A stretch of 64,000 bases of DNA, from positions 1 through 64,000 of the forward strand of contig JAILDN010000033.1 of assembly GCA_024689425.1 (NCBI GenBank). Reading direction: 5' to 3'. Made by a program: the position numbers and the translations under genes. The number at the start of each line of letters is the position of its first letter. Positions within the stretch are counted from its first letter, which is position 1. Shown here piece after piece: positions 47,445 through 55,017 of the stretch. Below the pieces are notes generated by a model. It was not told the DNA's origin. It saw only the letters and a list, made by a program, of their open reading frames with translations, and ran no database searches. Origin of the DNA: Methanobrevibacter sp. (lineage in GTDB: Archaea; Methanobacteriota; Methanobacteria; Methanobacteriales; Methanobacteriaceae).

Positions 47445-48235
47445 AAGTCAATTTGCGTAACTTCACGAATGCTTTCAATAATATAGTCAGTTTTATCCAT
47501 CAGTTTAGGTGAGACTTCTTCCTGTTGTTCAACAGTTAATACACTAACATCAGCCCTGTTAAATGCTAAAACATCATTTAGGCCGTCTCCAACCATCATT
47601 ACTTTATACCCATCATCCTGAAGGGATTTAACAACCTCACATTTACCTCTAGTTGAAACGCTGCCATGGGCATTATCCTTATCAACACCCAGCATGTCAG
47701 CCAATCTGTTGATTGCTCCTTTCCTATCTCCTGAAGCCAAAACGATTTCACATCCATGGGATTTCAAATTTTCTATCGTATCCAATACACCGTCAAACAG
47801 CTTCCCAGAAGAGGTTATCGTATAAGAAATAATTCCTAAATCCATATCAATGATAACTGCGGATCCATTACATAACTCCATATGTGGAACCAATTCCTTT
47901 AAAATCGGGAATCCATCAGTAATATCCGATACGACAGCATATTTTTCATTGTATAAAATATCCCTGACTTTATCTTTTGTAGTTTCAAAATTTGTAAAGC
48001 TTACATCAAAATCAATATCGAACTCTTTAATAACATCAGAAAGCAAAGTATTGGAATCAAGGTCCAATAGCTTATTTGTATTATATTGAAGAACAACTAA
48101 TGCAAGAGAGTCCTTTTGGTCAATTAAATCAAGTGAATTAATATCTGTGAATAATTTGCCGGAAGTCACATCTTTAATAACCCTATATCTCTCTATTAAA
48201 GTTCCTGAGTTATCAAATACAACAGCTTTTTTCAT
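47441..48235 (-). CDS. HAD-superfamily phosphatase, soluble P-type-ATPase-like
   Basis: The 264-residue HAD hydrolase resembles the phosphorylation domain of P-type ATPases without membrane parts. Motif I is FDNSGTL (Asp8, with Ser where acid/base Asp would be, as in the DKTGT of pumps), motif II is in VLASGDRKGA and motif III/IV GDGLNDVLAFNRADVSVLTV. A cap-like insertion spans about 60-140. Soluble members are known in methanogens as phosphatases of uncertain substrate. No ribosome site is seen. Confidence 0.8.
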   Translation of the reverse strand: MKKAVVFDNSGTLIERYRVIKDVTSGKLFTDINSLDLIDQKDSLALVVLQYNTNKLLDLDSNTLLSDVIKEFDIDFDVSFTNFETTKDKVRDILYNEKYAVVSDITDGFPILKELVPHMELCNGSAVIIDMDLGIISYTITSSGKLFDGVLDTIENLKSHGCEIVLASGDRKGAINRLADMLGVDKDNAHGSVSTRGKCEVVKSLQDDGYKVMMVGDGLNDVLAFNRADVSVLTVEQQEEVSPKLMDKTDYIIESIREVTQIDF

Positions 48236-48285
48236 GATAATAAGTATTAAAAAATTAAGTATTAAAGGTTATTCATTTAACAAAT

Positions 48286-48335
48286 AATTATAAGTTATAA
48301 GTGATAAGTATCAAAAACTTATAAGTTATAAGTAA
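48286..48335. repeat. Second copy of the TTATAAGT motif cluster, upstream of gatA
   Basis: AGTTATAAGTGATAAG at 48293-48308 is identical to the two copies near parA at 41452 and 41483. A further ACTTATAAGTTATAAGT, which contains the palindrome ACTTATAAGT, follows at 48317-48334. It lies between the HAD start and gatA, about 80 bases before the gatA ATG. Confidence 0.65.
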
Positions 48336-48414
48336 ATAATCCGGCTTAAAAAAAACCAAGTTATATAAATATTAAAAAATAAATCTATATTTATTATATT
48401 TATTAGGTGTTTTA

Positions 48415-49785
48415 ATGAACGTTATTGAAAAATTAAATTCCATCAAAAATGGAGAATTAACAGCTAAGGAAAATGTTGAAAACTTCCTTAAAGTAATTAA
48501 AGAAAAAAATGACTCCATTAATGCTTTTATTGAATTAAACGAAGAAAATGCTTTAAAACAAGCAGAAGCTATTGATGAAAAAATCGCAAATGGAGAAGAA
48601 GTTGGAAGCCTTGCAGGTTTAGTATTTGGTATCAAAGCAAATATAAATGTAGAAGATATTATCATTTCTGCAGCTTCAAAAACCTTAGAAAATTACTTTG
48701 GAAGTTATAATGCAACCGTAGTAGACAAAGTATTAGCAGAAGATGGAATAATAATTGGTATTACAAATATGGATGAGTTTGCAGCAGGCAGTTCAACCGA
48801 AACCTCATATTATGGACCTACCCAAAACCCAAAAGCATTAGGCAGGATTCCGGGAGGTTCCTCAGGTGGAAGTGCTGCGGCTGTTGCGGCTGAAATGTGT
48901 GACATTGCATTAGGTTCAGATACCGGTGGATCCATCAGAAACCCTGCATCACATTGTGGTGTTATTGGATTTAAACCTACATATGGTGCCGTTTCAAGAC
49001 AAGGTTTACTTGATTTATCAATGAGTTTAGACCAAATTGGACCATTTGCAGAAGATATCAGTGGTATTGCTCTTGCATTAAATAGCATTGTAGATTATGA
49101 TGAAACTGAATGTACCACAATCAACTGGGAGAAACCAGACTTCACTGAAGTTTTAAAAGACACTTCCCTTGAAGGCATGAAAATAGCTGTGTGTAAAGAA
49201 TTCATCGAAGTGACTGACGATGAAATCAACAAAACAATCAACAAAGCTATCAATAAATTAGTTGATGCCGGTGCAGAGCTTGTAGAAGTTTCATTTGACC
49301 ATATTGACTTATGTTTACCTACATATTACTTAATCAACTATGTTGAGTTCTTCTCAGCAACAAGAAAATATGACGGAAGGGATTACGGATACAGAATAGA
49401 AGAAGTTTGTGGAGATGAAGTTTTAAGAAGAATCAAAATAGGTTCCCACATTGCACAAGCTGAATTCAGTGGAAAATACTACAAAAGAGCTCTTCAAGCA
49501 AGGTCTCTTATCCGTGATGAAATCAATGCAATGCTTGAAAACGTTGACTTGATTGTAGGTCCAACCGTTCCAAAACTTCCTCACGAAATTGGTGATGAGT
49601 TAGATCCTATGGAAATGTATGCATACGACGTATTGACTGTAATTGCAAATCTTGCAGGTATTCCAGCAGGAAGCATTCCTGCAGGTACAGTTAACGACAT
49701 TCCAGTAGGACTTCAAATTCAAGCAAAACCATTGGAAGACGAAAAAATAATTAAAGCAATGAGTGTATTTGAAAACACTCAATAG
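48415..49785 (+). CDS. gatA: Asp/Glu-tRNA amidotransferase subunit A
   Basis: Amidase subunit of GatCAB that releases ammonia from Gln or Asn for conversion of Asp-tRNA-Asn (and in bacteria Glu-tRNA-Gln). The Ser-cisSer-Lys triad is visible: Lys in FGIKANINVED, Ser in GGSSGGSAAAVAAEM and Ser in GSDTGGSIRNPASHC. Length of 456 is normal. Archaea use GatDE for Gln-tRNA, so GatCAB here should make Asn-tRNA, fitting the AspRS type seen at 26 kb. gatB and gatC are not in the window. AGGTG precedes the ATG. Confidence 0.95.
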   Translation: MNVIEKLNSIKNGELTAKENVENFLKVIKEKNDSINAFIELNEENALKQAEAIDEKIANGEEVGSLAGLVFGIKANINVEDIIISAASKTLENYFGSYNATVVDKVLAEDGIIIGITNMDEFAAGSSTETSYYGPTQNPKALGRIPGGSSGGSAAAVAAEMCDIALGSDTGGSIRNPASHCGVIGFKPTYGAVSRQGLLDLSMSLDQIGPFAEDISGIALALNSIVDYDETECTTINWEKPDFTEVLKDTSLEGMKIAVCKEFIEVTDDEINKTINKAINKLVDAGAELVEVSFDHIDLCLPTYYLINYVEFFSATRKYDGRDYGYRIEEVCGDEVLRRIKIGSHIAQAEFSGKYYKRALQARSLIRDEINAMLENVDLIVGPTVPKLPHEIGDELDPMEMYAYDVLTVIANLAGIPAGSIPAGTVNDIPVGLQIQAKPLEDEKIIKAMSVFENTQ

Positions 49786-49817
49786 GGTTTTTAAAACCCT
49801 TATTTATACTTTTTTTG
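49784..49817 (+). terminator. gatA terminator
   Basis: AGGGTTTT and AAAACCCT form a tight stem at 49784-49800 across the stop codon, followed by TTATTTATACTTTTTTT. Confidence 0.7.
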
Positions 49818-49831
49818 CAACTACTTTTTAT

Positions 49832-49975
49832 TTATCTGTTCTTTTTTTCATTATAGAAATGTTGTGAGAACATTTCAACTGCAAAGCCTTCATCGTTTAA
49901 TCTTTTGAAACTGCAGTTTGGATAAACACGCTTAAAATGTTCAAATTGACTGATAAAATACGATTGAAAATTCAC
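49832..49975 (-). CDS. Possible small protein or gene remnant, 47 residues
   Basis: A GTG-started frame of 47 codons in the gatA-50095 gap encodes VNFQSYFISQFEHFKRVYPN then CSFKRLNDEGFAVEMFSQHF and YNEKKNR. Composition (aromatic, charged, one Cys) is protein-like and unlike AT-rich noise. There is no ATG, no ribosome site, and the frame is open only 10 codons further upstream, so it may equally be the 3' remnant of a larger gene. A perfect 8-bp inverted repeat (GAAATGTT/AACATTTC, 49856-49876) lies inside it. Family not recognised. The rest of this 309-base gap is AT-rich promoter DNA. Confidence 0.4.
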   Translation of the reverse strand: MNFQSYFISQFEHFKRVYPNCSFKRLNDEGFAVEMFSQHFYNEKKNR

Positions 49976-50094
49976 TGATTCTATAATTTTAATAATTAAT
50001 TTAGATTAATATTAAAAAAAATTTTACACTTGAAATCAATGTCCAAAAAAATATAAAAATTATTAATTATTATAATAATAATTGAGGTTATTCT

Positions 50095-51585
50095 ATGACA
50101 AAAATTGGACTTGCTTATGTAAAAGGTGCAGTTCCTGGTTTTGAAGATTTTGGAAATTTACCAACCGATATTGTAAAGGAAAACGGTTTGGTAAATGGAA
50201 ATAAAGCTAGCGAAGAACTTGACGCACTGATTATACCTGGCGGAACACTAATCGAATCAAATGACATCAACATCGAATTAAATAAAGAAATTATGAAAAT
50301 GGCAAAAATGGGAAAGCCGATTATTGGAATATGTGCAGGTTTTCAATTATTATCAAATCAAATAGATATCGGCCGTAAATCAGAAGTTCCTATTGTAAAA
50401 GATGGCTTAGGTATAATAGATGTTGAATTTTCTCCATTGATTACAAGTGACCGTGTCAAAGCAAAAGTATTTGACAACTCATTTCTAACAAAAAATCAAA
50501 TAGAAGATGTTGACGGGTTCCATACCCATACATATGGAAAGGTTGTTGGAGATGCGAAGCCGTTATTCTACTCAAAAGTCCAAAGAATGAATTATGGAGA
50601 CACCAATGAAGCTGGAGACTATAATATATTCTCCGGAGCATGCAACGATGACGGAAATGTTATTGGAACAATGATCCATAATATATTAGATGAAAATCCG
50701 ATATTAGTAGAAAACCTATTGAATCAAATAGACGCTAAAGATGTTGATGAAATTTACAATAGAAATAAAGGTGTAAAAAAATACATTCAAAGTGAAGTCG
50801 GAATTAATACAGACATTAAAATACCTCAAAAAAAGATTAATGATAAGCCTAAATTCCTAATGATTGGAAGTAACGGGTCTGATTCTGGAAAAACCTTCAT
50901 CCTAACCGGTTTAGCAGGTGCACTGAGAAAAAGAGGATATAAAGTAGCGCTTCTGAAAGTCGGTCCTGACGTTCGTGACATAATTCCCGGATTATATTTG
51001 ACAAAAGATTACATGCATGAATACAGTTCCATTAAAATCGGGCACTTGGGTTGGAGTGACATCAAATCTACAATAGCTAAACTGAACTCTACAGATTATG
51101 ATATAGTACTGATAGAGGGAGTCATGAGTGTATTTACCGGTTTGTTAAACGAAAAAGTTCCGTTTTCGGCTGCAGAAATAGCCATGTCATCTAACATACC
51201 AATGCTATTGATGTCTGGTGTCAATAAGGGCGGTATTGAAACGGCTGCCGTTGATTTGGTTGCACATGCCAACATGTTAGAGAAATTTGGTGTTGACGTG
51301 AAAGGAATTCTATTAAACAAAGTATACAACCAGGACATATTCGACAACGTCGTACCATACATCAAAAACAATACGAATGTTGATGAAATATTCAGCGTTG
51401 GAAAATTAAAGCTTAAAACAAGAGGATTCACTCCCGAAATAGAAATAAGATATGATTTATTTACCCATGCGGCACTTGACTTGGTTGAAGAATCCTTAAA
51501 CATTGATAAAATAGCCAATATGGCAAGTGAAGTTCAATTCAATAGAATTATTCCATTTGAAGAAATTAAAAATACGGTGAAATAA
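50095..51585 (+). CDS. CobQ/CobB-like amidotransferase with reversed domain order
   Basis: Two domains in unusual order. Residues 1 to about 230 are a class I glutaminase of the CobQ/CobB type: LIIPGGTLIES, nucleophile Cys in IIGICAGFQLLSNQ and His in GTMIHNILDENP. Residues about 255-496 are a dethiobiotin-synthetase-like ATPase: FLMIGSNGSDSGKTFILTGL (P-loop), LLKVGPDVRDIIPG, VLIEGVMSVFTG and VKGILLNKVYN. In cobyric acid and cobyrinate synthases the ATPase is N-terminal. The substrate is unknown; a tetrapyrrole or peptide-like carboxylate is conceivable. The stop shares a base with the next gene's ATG. Confidence 0.75.
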   Translation: MTKIGLAYVKGAVPGFEDFGNLPTDIVKENGLVNGNKASEELDALIIPGGTLIESNDINIELNKEIMKMAKMGKPIIGICAGFQLLSNQIDIGRKSEVPIVKDGLGIIDVEFSPLITSDRVKAKVFDNSFLTKNQIEDVDGFHTHTYGKVVGDAKPLFYSKVQRMNYGDTNEAGDYNIFSGACNDDGNVIGTMIHNILDENPILVENLLNQIDAKDVDEIYNRNKGVKKYIQSEVGINTDIKIPQKKINDKPKFLMIGSNGSDSGKTFILTGLAGALRKRGYKVALLKVGPDVRDIIPGLYLTKDYMHEYSSIKIGHLGWSDIKSTIAKLNSTDYDIVLIEGVMSVFTGLLNEKVPFSAAEIAMSSNIPMLLMSGVNKGGIETAAVDLVAHANMLEKFGVDVKGILLNKVYNQDIFDNVVPYIKNNTNVDEIFSVGKLKLKTRGFTPEIEIRYDLFTHAALDLVEESLNIDKIANMASEVQFNRIIPFEEIKNTVK

Positions 51586-52010
51586 TGGCTCTTAATCTAA
51601 GTCCAGAGCAAGGAGTCAAACTTACAAAAAAAGATAGGGCTCACGTTTTAGCAAAAATGCGCCAGGGATGGAAAGCGAACTGTTTGATTCCTGACTATGT
51701 ATTTGATGAAAACGGAGATATCCAAATAGGATCTCCAAAAAACCGTCGTGTAGTAAAAATTGTAAAAATCTTAGATGATGGAATTCATGTTGAAAATGCA
51801 CTTAAAAACAAAACATTGAGGGTTCCATGGGATAAAATTTCAATAGTGGAACCTACAAAAGAAGTGCGTGACGGTTTAAAAGTGGGAATGTATGACGGCA
51901 AATACATTGTATTCGGCATCTATAACTCTTATAAAATACAGCAAAATACCCAATTCATAATTAACTACATTCAAAACAAAAAAATGGATAATACTAACAT
52001 GTACAGTTAG
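51585..52010 (+). CDS. Conserved-looking hypothetical protein coupled to the CobQ-like gene
   Basis: The 141-residue soluble protein (MALNLSPEQGVKLTKKDRAH, then RQGWKANCLIPDYVFDENGD, NRRVVKIVKILDDGIHVENAL, and a beta-rich middle) has no motif I recognise. Its ATG overlaps the TAA of the CobQ-like gene (TAATG), so the two are translationally coupled and probably act together. Basic N-terminal part followed by SH3-like beta strands hints at nucleic-acid or protein binding, which is only a guess. Overlaps the convergent ribB by 4 bases. Confidence 0.6.
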   Translation: MALNLSPEQGVKLTKKDRAHVLAKMRQGWKANCLIPDYVFDENGDIQIGSPKNRRVVKIVKILDDGIHVENALKNKTLRVPWDKISIVEPTKEVRDGLKVGMYDGKYIVFGIYNSYKIQQNTQFIINYIQNKKMDNTNMYS

Positions 52011-52693
52011 TATTCTTCTAAATATTTGTTTATGATGTCTTCGCCTCTAAGCAAGACTAATCCGTTTTCTTCAGCATATTTACGAGCATCGGCAATTGAT
52101 GTTGCTTGACCGGTTTCACCATCCATCATTTCGCAAACAACACAAACCGGAGTAACGCCTGCCATTTCACATAATGCAAGACCAATTTCAGTGTGTCCTC
52201 TCCTGTTTTTAACAAGCCCATCTGCTCCTCTTAAAAGACAAACGTGACCAGGTGATCTGAAAGTTGCACCAAATTCATCAAATCTTTCATCTTTCATCAT
52301 TTTAGCCATTTCACTAATGGTCATTGCTCTGTCATGGTCTGTAACACCTGTAAAAGATTTTCTATGGTTTGTCCATATGGAAAATGAAGATCTCTCATCA
52401 TAAGGAATATCGGTAGGTGCTAGTTTAGCTAATTCAGGAAATTTTTCGGTTGCCGCTTCCATAATATCCACCATGAACGGCAAATGAATAGCGTCACAGA
52501 AATCTGCATGTAAACAGTTACAGATTAAACCTCCGGCATCATTTCTCATGGTAGCTATTGATTTTGGAGTAACGAATTCGGAAGCTATAATCATGTCAAC
52601 TTCCCCTTCCCTATCATCATCATCAAAAACTAAAACGAATTCACCATTTTTAATAGCTTCTAAAGCTTTATCTAAATTTGTTTCTTGATTCAT
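52007..52693 (-). CDS. ribB: 3,4-dihydroxy-2-butanone 4-phosphate synthase
   Basis: Converts ribulose 5-phosphate to the four-carbon riboflavin precursor plus formate. The acidic loop FVLVFDDDDREGEVDM binds Mg and substrate, and RRGHTEIGLALCEMAGVTPV with VCEMMD complete the site. Length of 228 is a monofunctional archaeal enzyme. GGAG lies 8 bases before the ATG. The 5' leader holds a complete FMN riboswitch aptamer, so synthesis should respond to FMN. Confidence 0.96.
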   Translation of the reverse strand: MNQETNLDKALEAIKNGEFVLVFDDDDREGEVDMIIASEFVTPKSIATMRNDAGGLICNCLHADFCDAIHLPFMVDIMEAATEKFPELAKLAPTDIPYDERSSFSIWTNHRKSFTGVTDHDRAMTISEMAKMMKDERFDEFGATFRSPGHVCLLRGADGLVKNRRGHTEIGLALCEMAGVTPVCVVCEMMDGETGQATSIADARKYAEENGLVLLRGEDIINKYLEEY

Positions 52694-52742
52694 AGTAATG
52701 TCTCCTTGTGTACTAGAACCAGGGCTAAAAAATAATCTACTT

Positions 52743-52863
52743 ATTCTCTTCCATCCGGACTATACCGTCGGTTTTGGAATCTCACCAAATCAACACTTTC
52801 GTGCTCGTGGACTTATTTTATTAAAATCACCACCGGTGGGGAATTGCACCCCGCCCTGAGAAC
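52743..52863 (-). ncRNA. FMN riboswitch (RFN element) in the ribB leader
   Basis: Read on the minus strand the leader contains the near-invariant RFN blocks in order: CAGGGCGGGGTGCAATTCCC, CACCGGTGGT, AAGTCCACGAGC, then TTGGTGAGATTCCAAAACCG, ACGGTATAGTCCGGATG and GAAGAGAAT. The closing helix P1 pairs GTTCTC (52858-52863) with GAGAAT (52743-52748). Only one arm (between AAGTCCACGAGC and TTGGTG) differs, as it does in the family. About 50 bases lie between aptamer and ATG, with GCCCTG (52720-52725) complementary to CAGGGC in the aptamer 5' strand (52853-52858), a possible switching partner. The class is overwhelmingly bacterial. Confidence 0.93.
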
Positions 52864-52905
52864 GTATAAAAAAATTTATCAGTTATTATATAAAATATTT
52901 TTGAT

Positions 52906-53280
52906 TTAAAATTCAATACTTAGTAAATCGCCGTCTTCCAAATTAAATATATCACGCAACTTTTCTTCAGCGATGACTTCTATATACTTTTCGGAATGCT
53001 CTGTTTTGGCTGGAAAAACGATAGCTCCTTCAATTTCATCGTTTAAAGTAGCTTTAATGTATTTGACTGCACCAAAACCTTCATCAGGTTCTATAATATT
53101 TTCACAATTGTCTTTAATGTCATTAATTTGATTTAAACACTCGTCAGGAACAATAAGATTTAAAGTTCCGGGAAAGGGTTTAAAACCACAGTTTTTGATA
53201 AAATTATCAACATAAAAATCCTGTGAAAGAAAATGAGTAGCTTTTCCTAAACCTGTTGTTACTTCACCATTAAATTTCAT
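52906..53280 (-). CDS. ribK: CTP-dependent riboflavin kinase (archaeal RibK)
   Basis: The 124-residue DUF120-type kinase phosphorylates riboflavin to FMN using CTP. Family marks are the N-terminal FNGEVTTGLGKATHFLSQD, PFPGTLNLIVP and FPAKTEHSEKYIEVIAEEKL. GAGGT precedes the ATG. It lies directly upstream of the riboswitch-ribB unit on the same strand, so FMN, the product of this enzyme, is the ligand of the switch that controls ribB. Confidence 0.93.
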   Translation of the reverse strand: MKFNGEVTTGLGKATHFLSQDFYVDNFIKNCGFKPFPGTLNLIVPDECLNQINDIKDNCENIIEPDEGFGAVKYIKATLNDEIEGAIVFPAKTEHSEKYIEVIAEEKLRDIFNLEDGDLLSIEF

Positions 53281-53373
53281 TCAATAACCTCTAATTATCA
53301 TATTATCAATTAACATATTTATATTAATTATTAACAACAAAGTAAAATTATATAATTTTGAAAGGTATTGAAA

Positions 53374-55017
53374 ATGGAAGTTAAAAATATTTCAACTGAC
53401 GTACTGATAGTTGGATCAGGAGGAGCCGGTGCAAGAGCAGCAATTGAAGTAGATAATGCTGGTCTTAAAGCATTGATCGTATCAAAAGGCTTGTCATTTA
53501 GGTCTGGTTGTACAGGAATGGCAGAAGGCGGATATAATGCCGTTTTTAAAGCTGTCGATGAAGAGGATTCTATAGACGCCCATATAAAAGACACTTTAAA
53601 AGGTGGTAGTTATCTCAACGATAAAAGATTAGTCGATATTTTAGTAAATGAATCACCTAAAAGATTAATTGATTTAGAAAACTATGGAGCCTTATTCGAC
53701 AGACAAGAAAATGGTAAAATAAATCAAAGGCCATTCGGCGGGCAAACATACAGAAGAACTTGTTTCCAAGGAGACCGTACTGGAGCCGAACTCTTAAATG
53801 CCCTAAAAGAAGAAATCATAAAAAGAGATATAGAGTGCATAGAAGAAGTAATGATAACTTCTCTTGTACAGGACGGGCTTCAAGTAATAGGTGCAACCGG
53901 ATTTGACTTAAAAGACTCAAGTCTGATATACTTCAAAGCTAAAGCCGTGATTTTAGCTAGTGGTGGAGCCGGCCAATTATATCCTGTAACTTCCAATACC
54001 TTTCAAAAAAACGGAGACGGCTTTGCAATAGCCTACAGGGCCGGAGCCAACCTTGTCGATATGGAACAGGTGCAGTTCCACCCTACTGGAATGGTAACCC
54101 CCGAATCAAAAAAAGGCGTATTGGTTACTGAAGCTGTAAGAGCTGAAGGTGGAATACTACTAAACAAAGACGGCGAACGTTTTATGGCTAAATATTCACC
54201 TGAAAAAATGGAACTGGCAACCCGTGATGTAGTTGCAAGGTCAATCTATCAGGAAATCATCGAGGGAAGAGGCAGCGAACATGGTGGAGTATATCTTGAC
54301 ATTTCCCATTTGGATGATGATTTGATTGACGAAAAACTTGAAACAATGGTTTTGCAGTTTGAAAACGTTGGCGTTGACATCAAACATGAACCGATTGAAG
54401 TAGCTCCAACGGCACACCACTTTATGGGCGGTATAAAAATTAAAACCGATGCATCAACTTCACTTCCTAATCTATTCGCTTGCGGTGAAGTATGCGGAGG
54501 AGTTCATGGCGCTAACCGTTTAGGTGGTAATGCTTTAGCCGATACTCAAGTATTCGGTAAAATAGCTGGTGAAAGTGCATCTAAAACGGCCAAAAATACT
54601 GAATTAAAAGAAAATCCTGAAATGGTAGAAGCAGAAAAAGAAAGAATTGAAGGAATAATAAAACCAGGCTCCATTAAAGCAAAAGACTTTAAAGAAAACA
54701 TTAAAAAACTGATGTGGGAAAAAGTAGCTATTGTCCGTGACGAAAAAACTCTAAACGAAGCCTTAAGAGAGCTTCAGGAAATGCAAAAAGAGTTAAGCGA
54801 TTTGGATGTATCCGCTAAAAATCAATATAATACTGAACTTTTAACCGCTCTTGAAGTAATTAACATGGTTGAAATCTGTATTTTGGTTGTAAAATCAGCA
54901 ATATTGCGTCGTGAAAGTAGGGGCGCACACTTCAGAAGTGATTTCCCTGAAAGCATTGACGCTTGGAAAAGAAGTATTGTATTAAATAAAAATAAAATAA
55001 AATTTGAAGCTAGATAG
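53374..55017 (+). CDS. tfrA: Thiol:fumarate reductase subunit A / fumarate reductase flavoprotein
   Basis: FAD subunit (547 residues) of the SdhA/FrdA family. In Methanobacteriales TfrAB reduces fumarate with coenzymes M and B. Visible are the dinucleotide loop VLIVGSGGAGARAAIE, RSGCTGMAEGGYNAVF where the covalent-FAD His of SdhA is absent, QVQFHPTGM, AVRAEGGILLNKDGERFM, HHFMGGIK and GANRLGGNALADTQVFG. The ATG at 53374 follows AAGGT; a TTG two codons earlier is less likely. tfrB is not adjacent. Confidence 0.9.
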   Translation: MEVKNISTDVLIVGSGGAGARAAIEVDNAGLKALIVSKGLSFRSGCTGMAEGGYNAVFKAVDEEDSIDAHIKDTLKGGSYLNDKRLVDILVNESPKRLIDLENYGALFDRQENGKINQRPFGGQTYRRTCFQGDRTGAELLNALKEEIIKRDIECIEEVMITSLVQDGLQVIGATGFDLKDSSLIYFKAKAVILASGGAGQLYPVTSNTFQKNGDGFAIAYRAGANLVDMEQVQFHPTGMVTPESKKGVLVTEAVRAEGGILLNKDGERFMAKYSPEKMELATRDVVARSIYQEIIEGRGSEHGGVYLDISHLDDDLIDEKLETMVLQFENVGVDIKHEPIEVAPTAHHFMGGIKIKTDASTSLPNLFACGEVCGGVHGANRLGGNALADTQVFGKIAGESASKTAKNTELKENPEMVEAEKERIEGIIKPGSIKAKDFKENIKKLMWEKVAIVRDEKTLNEALRELQEMQKELSDLDVSAKNQYNTELLTALEVINMVEICILVVKSAILRRESRGAHFRSDFPESIDAWKRSIVLNKNKIKFEAR

